A stretch of DNA of 5,473 nucleotides, from the NCBI GenBank assembly GCA_023416195.1, contig JAEZID010000574.1:1-5473 (forward strand), given 5' to 3'. Positions 1 to 5,033 of the stretch are shown piece by piece. The notes beneath the pieces were generated by a model. It saw nothing but the letters and a program-made list of their open reading frames with translations, ran no database searches and was not told the DNA's origin. The first letter of the stretch is position 1. Each line of letters opens with the position of its first letter. The DNA is from Pseudomonadota bacterium (GTDB taxonomy: Bacteria; Pseudomonadota; Alphaproteobacteria; Azospirillales; Azospirillaceae). Both the position numbers and the translations under genes were made by a program.

Positions 1-324
1 GGGGCGTGGGTGATCCTCGACCTGCACGGCACCGACCACGACCCGCGACTCTGGAAAGACCCCGACCGCTTCCGCCCCGACCGCTTCCGCCAGTGGGACG
101 GCAACCCCCATGCCCTCATCCCGCAGGGCGGCGGCGACCACCACCTCAACCATCGCTGTCCGGGGGAGTGGGCCACCATCGAACTGATGAAGCGGGCGAT
201 CCGCCTGCTGACCGCCGCCATGACCTACGAGGTGCCGGACCAGGACCTGACCATCGACACCGGACGGATGCCGGCGGTCCCGAAAAGCCGCTTCGTCATC
301 GCGGGGGTGCGCGCCGTCTCTTGA
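1..324 (+). CDS. Cytochrome P450, CYP152-type fatty-acid peroxygenase (3' end only)
   Basis: This is the last 107 residues of a P450; the gene enters from the left edge in frame 1 and stops at TGA 322-324. The heme-ligand loop is clear: an IPQGGG stretch (fragment residues 40-45), then HRCPGEW with the axial cysteine at fragment residue 53. A DPDRFRPDRF segment upstream matches the usual P450 meander. The GGG run, the few extra residues before HRCPGEW and the following TIELMK helix resemble the CYP152 family (Bacillus P450 BS-beta, Sphingomonas SP-alpha), as remembered. Those enzymes use hydrogen peroxide to hydroxylate or decarboxylate long-chain fatty acids and need no redox partner. The substrate-anchoring Arg-Pro pair of that family would lie upstream, outside the window, so the peroxygenase assignment is an inference from the C-terminal third. 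The protein is probably cytosolic. It is followed by a 117-bp gap with its own candidate promoter, so it is probably not co-transcribed with the next gene. Confidence 0.85.
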   Translation, partial: GAWVILDLHGTDHDPRLWKDPDRFRPDRFRQWDGNPHALIPQGGGDHHLNHRCPGEWATIELMKRAIRLLTAAMTYEVPDQDLTIDTGRMPAVPKSRFVIAGVRAVS

Positions 325-327
325 GTC
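323..327. promoter_or_regulatory. GANTC (CcrM-type methylation) site
   Basis: GAGTC overlaps the stop codon of the P450 gene. It is the first of two GANTC sites 43 bp apart upstream of the isocitrate dehydrogenase. GANTC is the target of the alphaproteobacterial cell-cycle methylase CcrM, and methylated sites recruit GcrA. Such sites occur by chance at this base composition, so function is not shown. Confidence 0.3.
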
Positions 328-363
328 CGGTCCCTCGCGCCGAAGTGGTGTTACCCGCACCCA

Positions 364-392
364 TTGAATCGTCACCCCCCTTCGTCTAGGGT
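364..392 (+). promoter_or_regulatory. Candidate sigma-70-type promoter for icd, overlapping a GANTC site
   Basis: TTGAAT (364-369) and TAGGGT (387-392) are separated by exactly 17 bp. The -35 matches the consensus at 4 of 6 positions and the -10 at 3 of 6, which is weak but acceptable for an alphaproteobacterium. Transcription would start near 399, giving a leader of about 43 nt. GAATC (366-370), a GANTC site, overlaps the -35 box; this is the arrangement expected of a GcrA/CcrM-influenced promoter. The call rests on visual matching only. Confidence 0.35.
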
Positions 393-441
393 CCCCAAGG
401 CCCCCCATAGCCCCCGTGGCGGGTCCCCTTGGAGTGAGTGT

Positions 442-1887
442 ATGCGCGAAACCACCCCCATCACGGTCGCCCGCGGCGACGGCATCGGCCCCGAGATCAT
501 GGACGCCGTGCTTTTCGTGATGAACGCGGCCGGCGCGCGCCTGAAGGTGGAGGAGGTTCCGGCGGGCGAGCAGGTCTATCGCCGGGGCCATCTGGGCGGG
601 CTGGACGCCGCTGGCTGGGGTTCGATCCGCCGCACCCGCGTCTTTCTGAAGGGGCCGATCACCACCCCGCAGGGCTATGGCAACAAGTCGCTGAACGTCA
701 CCGCGCGCACCACGCTGGGGCTGTTCGCCAACGTCCGCCCCTGCGTCTCCTACCACCCCTACGTGCGCACGCGGCACCCGCGCATGGACGTGGTCATCAT
801 CCGCGAGAACGAGGAAGACCTCTACGCCGGCATCGAGCACCGGCAGACCGACGACGTGATCCAGTCGGTGAAGCTGATCTCGCGGCCGGGGTCGGAGCGC
901 ATCGTGCGCTACGCCTTCGACTACGCCCGCGCCAACCACCGGCGCAAGGTGACGGCCTTCGTCAAGGACAACGTCATGAAGATGACGGATGGCCTGTTCC
1001 TGAAGATCTTCCACGAGATCGCCGCCGAATACCCGGAGATCAAGGCCGACCACCTGATCGTGGACATCGGCGCCGCGCGTCTGGCCGACCAGCCCGAACG
1101 CTTCGACGTGATCGTGACGCTGAACCTCTACGGCGACATCGTGTCGGACATCGCGGCGCAGATCACCGGCTCGGTCGGGCTGGCCGGCTCCGCCAACATC
1201 GGCGACGCCTGCGCCATGTTCGAGGCCATCCACGGCTCCGCCCCGATGATCGCGGGGCAGGGAATCGCCAACCCGTCGGGCATGCTGATGGCCGCCGTGA
1301 TGATGCTGGTCCACATCGGCCAGGGCGACGTGGCGGCGCGCATCCACAACGCGTGGCTCAAGGCCATCGAGGACGGCGTTCACACCGTGGACATCTTCTC
1401 GCGCGGGGTCAGCCGCTACCGCGTCGGCACCCAGGCCTTCGCCGAGGCTGTCGTGGAGCGGCTGGGCGAGCTGCCCGTGACCCTGTCCAGCGTCGGCTAC
1501 GCCGTCACCGGGCGCCCCGCCTACGAGGCCGGCGTCCGCCTCTCCCCCCGCCGCGTGGCCCTGAAGGAGCTGGTCGGGGTGGACGTGTTTCTGCACTGGC
1601 CCGGCGGCAGCCCGGACGAGCTGGCCGGTCTGGTCAAGCCGCTCGTCACAGGCGCGCTGGACCTCGCCAGCATCTCCAACCGGTCGCAGAAGGTCTGGCC
1701 GGAGGGCAACGCCGACGTCTTCTACACCGACCATTGGCGCTGCCGCTTCACCGCCCGCGAAGGAACCACCATCGCCCACGCCGACATCGTGGAACTGCTG
1801 GGCAACCTCGCGCGCGGCGGGCTGGACTTCACCCAGACCGAGAATCTCTGCAACTTCGACGGCAAGTCGGGCTTTTCGGCGGCGTAA
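442..1887 (+). CDS. icd: Isocitrate dehydrogenase, Thermus/Rickettsia-type with C-terminal extension
   Basis: The 481-residue product oxidatively decarboxylates isocitrate to 2-oxoglutarate in the cytosolic TCA cycle. ATG 442 is chosen because GGAG (431-434) lies 7 nt upstream and the protein then opens with the family-typical ITVARGDGIGPEIMDAV. Aligned by eye to E. coli Icd, the isocitrate- and metal-binding residues are all present: S83, N85 and R89 in KSLNVTAR, R99, R121, Y128, K175, D208, D232 and D236. The SLNVxxR loop separates it from isopropylmalate dehydrogenase. Residues of about 340-481 form the extra C-terminal domain found in Thermus and rickettsial enzymes (total 470-500 residues), absent from E. 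coli Icd. The cofactor loop reads HGSAPMIAG (264-272). M269 sits where NAD enzymes normally have Asp and NADP enzymes Lys, so cofactor preference cannot be called. A second isocitrate dehydrogenase of another subfamily ends the window. Confidence 0.93.
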   Translation: MRETTPITVARGDGIGPEIMDAVLFVMNAAGARLKVEEVPAGEQVYRRGHLGGLDAAGWGSIRRTRVFLKGPITTPQGYGNKSLNVTARTTLGLFANVRPCVSYHPYVRTRHPRMDVVIIRENEEDLYAGIEHRQTDDVIQSVKLISRPGSERIVRYAFDYARANHRRKVTAFVKDNVMKMTDGLFLKIFHEIAAEYPEIKADHLIVDIGAARLADQPERFDVIVTLNLYGDIVSDIAAQITGSVGLAGSANIGDACAMFEAIHGSAPMIAGQGIANPSGMLMAAVMMLVHIGQGDVAARIHNAWLKAIEDGVHTVDIFSRGVSRYRVGTQAFAEAVVERLGELPVTLSSVGYAVTGRPAYEAGVRLSPRRVALKELVGVDVFLHWPGGSPDELAGLVKPLVTGALDLASISNRSQKVWPEGNADVFYTDHWRCRFTAREGTTIAHADIVELLGNLARGGLDFTQTENLCNFDGKSGFSAA

Positions 1888-1900
1888 CCTGTCCGTTGGT

Positions 1901-1926
1901 GGAATAATCGGCGGGGCAGGGGCGTC
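1901..1926 (+). promoter_or_regulatory. Candidate ECF-sigma promoter upstream of the sigma-factor gene
   Basis: GGAATAA (1901-1907) is followed by CGTC (1923-1926), with 17 bp between GGAAT and CGTC. GGAA(C/T)-N16/17-CGT(C/T) is the common form of ECF-dependent promoters, and ECF genes usually transcribe themselves. It starts 13 bp after the icd stop codon and would give an RNA starting around 1933, about 35 nt before the sigma ATG. The 17-bp palindrome at 1924-1940 overlaps the -10 element. Confidence 0.45.
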
Positions 1927-1940
1927 CTGACGGTCAGGAC
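1924..1940. repeat. Perfect 7-bp inverted repeat with 3-bp centre, possible operator or stem-loop
   Basis: GTCCTGACGGTCAGGAC is a perfect dyad (arms 1924-1930 and 1934-1940, centre CGG). It overlaps the -10 of the candidate ECF promoter and the predicted transcription start. It could be an operator, or a stem-loop ending icd transcription. No T-run follows (ACACCCACC), so an intrinsic terminator is unlikely. A three-base loop is tight for RNA, which slightly favours a DNA-binding site. Confidence 0.4.
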
Positions 1941-1967
1941 ACCCACCCCGCGGGAGGCCCGCCGCCG

Positions 1968-2504
1968 ATGCCACCACCCGCCCAGCCGCCGGGACCGGTC
2001 GTCGATGACCGCGCCATCGCCGCCCACGTCCCGCGCCTGCGCCGCTACGCCGCCGCCCTGGCCGGCAATCTGGCCGACGCCGACGACCTCGTGCAGGACT
2101 GCATCGAAAAGGCGCTGGCCAACCGCCACGCGCTGCGCGACGTGTCCCGGCTGGGCGGCTGGCTGCTGTCGATCCTCCACAACCTGCACGTCTCCGGCCT
2201 GCGCGGGCGGCGGCGGCGCGGGCCGGAGGTGCCGGTGGACGACCTCGCCGACGATCTGGCGCTCAGCGCCGAGCCCGCCGACCGGGGCGAGGTGCGCGAC
2301 TTCGTCCGCGCCTTCGGCCAGCTGTCGGAGGAGCACCGCACCGTCCTCCTCCTCACCGGGCTGGAAGGGCTGTCCTACCGCGAGGCGGCGGAGGTGCTGG
2401 AGGTGCCCATCGGCACCGTCATGTCCCGCCTCGCCCGCGCGCGGGAGCGCCTGCGCGTCCTCCTCGACGGCGGCGAGGAGCGGGTGGTGAGGAGGATCAA
2501 GTGA
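1968..2504 (+). CDS. ECF-family RNA polymerase sigma factor
   Basis: The 178-residue protein has the ECF two-domain layout. Sigma-2 (about residues 16-80) contains GNLADADDLVQDCIEKAL and then the helix RLGGWLLSILHNL that contacts the -10 element. Sigma-4 (about 110-165) contains LSEEHRTVLLLTGLEGLSYR and the helix-turn-helix AAEVLEVPIGTVMSRLARAR that reads the -35. Sigma-1.1 and sigma-3 are absent, as in all ECF factors. It would direct core polymerase to a small regulon when freed from its anti-sigma factor. ATG 1968 has GGGAGG (1952-1957) 10 nt upstream; no later in-frame ATG or GTG precedes the sigma-2 domain. The TGA overlaps the next ATG by one base, so the two genes are translationally coupled. 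No NepR or PhyR partner is adjacent, which argues against the general-stress factor EcfG. I cannot assign the ECF group or the signal. Confidence 0.92.
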   Translation: MPPPAQPPGPVVDDRAIAAHVPRLRRYAAALAGNLADADDLVQDCIEKALANRHALRDVSRLGGWLLSILHNLHVSGLRGRRRRGPEVPVDDLADDLALSAEPADRGEVRDFVRAFGQLSEEHRTVLLLTGLEGLSYREAAEVLEVPIGTVMSRLARARERLRVLLDGGEERVVRRIK

Positions 2505-3295
2505 TGATGACGGGAAAGGAGGGACGGGCTCCCGTGACCGACGCCGACCTGCACGCCTGGCTGGATGGCGAACTGCCCGAGGAGCGCCGGCGGGCGGTGG
2601 AACGCCACCTTGCCGACAACCCCGACGTGGCCCGCCGTTTCGAACGCTACCGCGCCCAGCGCGCTATGCTCGGCCGCGCCTTCGGCCCGCTGATCGGCCG
2701 CCCCCTGCCGGACTCCCTGACGCCGCCCTTCGCGGCCCGCCCGCCCGAACCACGGAGGCGCCTTACGCTCTGTTCCCTGGCGCTGGCCGCCTCGCTGCTG
2801 CTGTTCCTGGCCGGCGGGGCGACCGGCTGGCTGGCCCGCGACTGGACCGGCGCCCGCTCCGCCGGCACCGCCGCCTTCATCGCCGACGCCGTCGCCGCCC
2901 ACCGCGTCTTCGTCGTGGAGGTCCGCCACCCCGTGGAGGTCGGCGCGGACCAGGAGGCGCACCTCGTCGGCTGGCTGTCCAAGCGGCTCGGCAAGCCGCT
3001 CCGCGCCCCGCGCCTCGCGTCCCACGGCTACGATCTGGTGGGCGGGCGCCTGCTGTCCGACGCCCAGGGGCCGGCCGCCCAACTGATGTACCAGGATGCG
3101 GCGGGTCGCCGCATCACGCTCTACGTCCGGGCGTCCTCCGACGCGTCCGACACGGCCTTCCGTTTTGCCCAGGACGGCAACGTCCACGCTTTCTATTGGC
3201 GGGACAATGGTTTGGCGTGGGCCGTGACGGGCGACCTCGACCGCGTCACCCTTTCGGGTATAGCCGAGGAGGTGTACGGAGCGTTGAACTCATAA
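2504..3295 (+). CDS. Membrane-anchored anti-sigma factor partner of the ECF sigma
   Basis: The 263-residue protein has a short cytoplasmic N-terminal region (DADLHAWLDGELPEERRRAV, about residues 14-33, followed by a helix), one hydrophobic segment (about 87-109, rich in Leu/Ala), and a C-terminal domain of about 150 residues predicted to be periplasmic. This is the layout of RsiW/COG5662-type transmembrane anti-sigma factors, which hold an ECF factor inactive until an envelope signal arrives. The HxxxCxxC zinc motif is absent: only H36 is found, in ERHLADNPDVARRFERY, with no cysteines. ATG 2504 is chosen because GGAGG (2491-2495) lies 8 nt upstream and it overlaps the sigma stop codon. GTG 2534 is a serious alternative: AAAGGAGGG (2515-2523) precedes it and the product would begin directly at TDADLHAW. 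No enzymatic motif is recognised in the C-terminal domain. The ligand or protease that relieves inhibition is unknown. Confidence 0.85.
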   Translation: MMTGKEGRAPVTDADLHAWLDGELPEERRRAVERHLADNPDVARRFERYRAQRAMLGRAFGPLIGRPLPDSLTPPFAARPPEPRRRLTLCSLALAASLLLFLAGGATGWLARDWTGARSAGTAAFIADAVAAHRVFVVEVRHPVEVGADQEAHLVGWLSKRLGKPLRAPRLASHGYDLVGGRLLSDAQGPAAQLMYQDAAGRRITLYVRASSDASDTAFRFAQDGNVHAFYWRDNGLAWAVTGDLDRVTLSGIAEEVYGALNS

Positions 3296-3306
3296 GACCC
3301 ACAGAC

Positions 3307-3315
3307 TTATGCACA
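3307..3315 (+). promoter_or_regulatory. DnaA box upstream of gcrA
   Basis: TTATGCACA matches the relaxed DnaA-box consensus TTWTNCACA exactly and the strict TTATCCACA at 8 of 9. It lies 157 bp before the gcrA start. In Caulobacter DnaA activates gcrA transcription, so the position is meaningful, though binding is inferred. A poorer match, CTATCCCCA, lies at 3335-3343. Confidence 0.5.
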
Positions 3316-3323
3316 GGAATGTT

Positions 3324-3328
3324 GAATC
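3324..3328. promoter_or_regulatory. GANTC site in the gcrA upstream region
   Basis: GAATC lies 8 bp after the DnaA box. It is a CcrM target and potentially a GcrA-responsive methylation site. Individual GANTC matches are expected by chance, so the significance comes only from its company. Confidence 0.35.
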
Positions 3329-3428
3329 GACCCCCTATCCCCAGAAGTGGCCATCTGGTAGGTTCGTACCGGCTGGGCACAAAATATTGCGCCTTATGGA
3401 AAACGACCGTGCTGGTCGAAAGGCATAT

Positions 3429-3438
3429 TGGTTAACCA
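3429..3438. promoter_or_regulatory. TGGTTAACCA palindrome with CtrA-like half sites upstream of gcrA
   Basis: A perfect 10-bp palindrome 33 bp before the gcrA ATG contains TTAACC on both strands. CtrA half sites in Caulobacter resemble TTAACCAT, and CtrA represses gcrA there. The full TTAA-N7-TTAA spacing is not present, so CtrA binding is a guess. Its place between the probable promoter and the ribosome site suits a repressor operator. Confidence 0.35.
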
Positions 3439-3471
3439 GGGAACCGGCTACCGGACCAGGGGAGACAGGGA

Positions 3472-3840
3472 ATGAGTTGGACGGACGAACGGGTTCAGCA
3501 GCTGAAGGACCTCTGGGCCCAGGGGCTGAGCGCGAGCGAAATCGCGGACATTCTCGGTGACATCAGCCGCAACGCGGTGATCGGCAAGGCGCATCGCCTC
3601 GGCCTGTCCGGCCGGCCGTCACCCATCAAGAAGAAGCCCACCCGCGGCGCGACGATCCTGGCCCTGACCGAGCGCATGTGCAAATGGCCGGTCGGCGATC
3701 CCAAGCACCAGGACTTCCATTTCTGCGGCAAGCCCTCGTTGCCGGGCCTGCCCTACTGCGCGGAACACGCGGCGGTGGCCTACCAGCCGGCGTCCTCCGG
3801 CAAGAAGCGCGACGAAGACCGCAGCGTCGGCGCCGCGTAA
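3472..3840 (+). CDS. gcrA: GcrA cell-cycle regulator
   Basis: GcrA is an alphaproteobacterial transcription factor that binds sigma-70 domain 2 and stimulates promoters, preferably at methylated GANTC sites. The 122-residue product shows both conserved modules. The N-terminal DNA-binding helix-turn-helix starts SWTDERVQQLKDLW and runs through GLSASEIADIL to RNAVIGKAHRLGLSGR (residues 2-48). The C-terminal sigma-binding module (about 69-100) has CKWPVGDP, FHFCG and LPYCAEH, with C70, C85, C96 and H99. The linker between them (about 49-66) is basic and short compared with the 173-residue Caulobacter protein. ATG 3472 is preceded by AGGGGAG (3458-3464) at 7 nt, a good ribosome site. The gene is monocistronic: it has its own 176-bp leader and converges with the exoD-like gene. 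A DnaA box, a GANTC site and a TTAACC palindrome lie upstream. Confidence 0.95.
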   Translation: MSWTDERVQQLKDLWAQGLSASEIADILGDISRNAVIGKAHRLGLSGRPSPIKKKPTRGATILALTERMCKWPVGDPKHQDFHFCGKPSLPGLPYCAEHAAVAYQPASSGKKRDEDRSVGAA

Positions 3841-3868
3841 TCCTGCATATTTTGTGTTGAGATCGTAG

Positions 3869-3895
3869 GTTGGGCCAACCGATGGGCGGCCCAAC
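3869..3895. terminator. Stem-loop between convergent gcrA and exoD-like genes
   Basis: GTTGGGCC (3869-3876) and GGCCCAAC (3888-3895) form a perfect 8-bp stem with an 11-nt loop in the 78-bp gap between two convergent genes. Neither strand has a strong T-run after it, so it would be a weak or factor-assisted bidirectional terminator. Confidence 0.5.
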
Positions 3896-3918
3896 ACGGT
3901 CATATCCAGAACCGGCGT

Positions 3919-4527
3919 TCAGATCGGGGCCGCCGTAACGGCCCAATAGGTGCCGGCCACCAGCGCCACCGATACCCCCGTCGCCACGGCGCCCAGCCCC
4001 AGCCCGGCCAGCACGGCCAGCCCGTCCTTCGCGATCAGTCCCAGCGCGATCACCAGCACCGCCAGCCCCGGCAGGGTGTTGCCGAACGGGATCGGCAGCG
4101 CGATCAGCACTCCCATCAGCAGCACGAAGACTCCCAACGGCCGCAGGAACCCCGCCCGCGTCAGCGCGGGGTAGCGGGTCCGCAACGTCCGCTCGACCCG
4201 CTCGACCATCGGCGTGGCCTTCTCCACCACCGTGTGGATGGTGCTGCGCTTGACCCGCCGCCTGCCGATCCAGGTCGGCACCTCCAGCCGGTCCCGCCCC
4301 ACGATCATCTGCACCGCGACCAGGGCCAGCACCGTGCCGAACACCATGCCGACCGGAACACCGGGCGTCGGCACGACCGCCGGGATGGCGAGCGCGAGCA
4401 GAAGGAAGCCCGGCGCCCGGTCTCCCAGATGCGCCAGAACCTCCCCCAGCGTCGGCTGTTCGCCCCCCAGCCTCTCGCGAAGCCGCTTCAGCAGCGCCGA
4501 CGCCTTGGCCCGTTCCTTCGTCTCCAT
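3919..4527 (-). CDS. ExoD-family integral membrane protein
   Basis: The 202-residue product looks like the ExoD family, named for a Sinorhizobium protein needed for normal exopolysaccharide and nodule invasion; its biochemical activity is unknown. A charged N-terminal helix (METKERAKASALLKRLRERL) is followed by a family-typical TLGEVLAHLGDRAPG segment. Hydrophobic spans lie at about 40-52, 57-77, 130-147, 151-166 and 168-192. The first two flank a Pro/Gly motif, IPAVVPTPGVPVG. A cytoplasmic basic loop (about 78-125) separates the two halves. The start is uncertain: ATG 4527 has only AGGGG one base upstream, too close for a good ribosome site, while in-frame GTG 4536 and TTG 4539 have none. 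A TATGAC -10-like box at 4547-4542 suggests a very short or absent leader. It lies 90 bp after the Rossmann gene on the same strand. I give no gene symbol because family members are widespread paralogues. Confidence 0.85.
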   Translation of the reverse strand: METKERAKASALLKRLRERLGGEQPTLGEVLAHLGDRAPGFLLLALAIPAVVPTPGVPVGMVFGTVLALVAVQMIVGRDRLEVPTWIGRRRVKRSTIHTVVEKATPMVERVERTLRTRYPALTRAGFLRPLGVFVLLMGVLIALPIPFGNTLPGLAVLVIALGLIAKDGLAVLAGLGLGAVATGVSVALVAGTYWAVTAAPI

Positions 4528-4541
4528 GCCCCTCACCAACC

Positions 4542-4570
4542 GTCATACGCCGACGATGTGGTGGTCCGAA
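4542..4570 (-). promoter_or_regulatory. Candidate promoter for the exoD-like gene
   Basis: Reading the - strand, TTCGGA (4570-4565) and TATGAC (4547-4542) are 17 bp apart. The -10 matches consensus at 4 of 6 and the -35 at 3 of 6. Transcription would begin near 4535, only a few bases before the candidate starts. The match is visual and weak. Confidence 0.3.
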
Positions 4571-4574
4571 CGCG

Positions 4575-4617
4575 TCCGGGAAAGGGGAGGGCGCGCAAAG
4601 CGAAGGGGAATCCCGGA
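4575..4617 (-). terminator. Inverted repeat directly after the Rossmann-protein stop codon
   Basis: On the - strand TCCGGGA (4617-4611) begins immediately after the stop codon and pairs perfectly with TCCCGGA (4581-4575), across a 29-nt loop containing GCGCGC. There is no T-run, so intrinsic termination is doubtful. It may protect the 3' end of the message or be incidental. Confidence 0.25.
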
Positions 4618-4998
4618 TCAGTACTCCAGCGCACCGTGCTTCAGGCTGACCAGCTTGCCGGCCAGCAGCGACAGCAGCAGCTGCACCACGACCTCATGCA
4701 CGATCAGCGTGTGGTGATTGCCGCTGTCCTGCATGTGCTGGCGCAACGCCTCGCGCACCTTCGGCACGCCGGTCACGTCGATCAGCACGTCCACCGCTTC
4801 GCCAAGCCGGGCCAGCTCCATGAAATCGGTCGTGGTCGTCACGCCCTTGTCGCGGGCCAGCCGCATTCCAGGCGCTTCGACGTCGAGGTCGGCGACACCC
4901 AGAAGTTCCACGAACGGAGCGTCGAGCAGCTTCTGGAGCAACGGCGTACCGGTTTCACCGGCGCCGATGACGGCGATGCGGAAGGTGTGGTTGGACAT
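4618..4998 (-). CDS. Standalone Rossmann-fold NAD(P)-binding domain protein
   Basis: The 126-residue product is essentially one dinucleotide-binding domain. FRIAVIGAGETGTPLLQKLL (residues 7-26) is a beta strand, a GxGxxG loop (G12, G14, G17) and the following helix. ELLGVADLD (31-39) ends in an acidic position that usually favours NAD over NADP. DVLIDVTGVPKVREAL (70-85) matches the fourth strand and loop of the DapB / homoserine-dehydrogenase / Gfo-Idh-MocA type of Rossmann domain. The catalytic or substrate domain of those enzymes (total above 250 residues) is missing; instead the chain ends in an Ile/Val/Leu-rich helix (97-116) that could mediate dimerisation. ATG 4998 is preceded by AAGGA 6 nt upstream; an upstream in-frame extension overlaps the terminator and is unlikely to be coding. 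Possible roles are redox or NAD sensing or binding to a partner, but no function is established. Confidence 0.8.
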   Translation of the reverse strand: MSNHTFRIAVIGAGETGTPLLQKLLDAPFVELLGVADLDVEAPGMRLARDKGVTTTTDFMELARLGEAVDVLIDVTGVPKVREALRQHMQDSGNHHTLIVHEVVVQLLLSLLAGKLVSLKHGALEY

Positions 4999-5033
4999 GA
5001 CGTTTCCTTGAAATTCATCCTGATGCGGGCAAC

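Noticed and set aside
395..432. CCAAGG (395-400) and CCTTGG (427-432) could form a leader hairpin touching the icd ribosome site.
   Set aside because: The stem is only 6 bp with a 26-nt loop, and the candidate promoter would start RNA near 399, leaving the 5' arm out of the transcript.
438..1907. Long open frame overlapping icd in another phase.
   Set aside because: Arg/Pro/Gly/His-rich translation typical of a shadow frame in GC-rich DNA; the icd frame has full family motifs.
1888..1967. Intrinsic terminator for icd at the 1924-1940 dyad.
   Set aside because: The loop would be 3 nt and no T-run follows; a promoter-associated operator fits better.
1722..2336. Open frame on the - strand across the icd end and sigma gene.
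   Set aside because: No recognisable motif, and it is antisense to two genes with clear domain signatures.
2375..3187. A 270-residue open frame antisense to the anti-sigma gene.
   Set aside because: Low-complexity Gly/Ala/Arg/Gln composition; the + strand frame has an anti-sigma layout, a ribosome site and sigma coupling.
3335..3343. CTATCCCCA as a second DnaA box.
   Set aside because: Two mismatches to TTATCCACA, including the conserved first and seventh positions; too weak to list alone.
3309..3560. Small + strand open frame in the gcrA leader running into gcrA.
   Set aside because: No ribosome site or recognisable motif, and it overlaps gcrA out of frame.
3626..4546. Long - strand open frame covering exoD and running into gcrA.
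   Set aside because: Shadow frame: Gly/Ala/Arg-rich, crosses the convergent stem-loop and the gcrA coding region, while the ExoD frame has coherent membrane segments.
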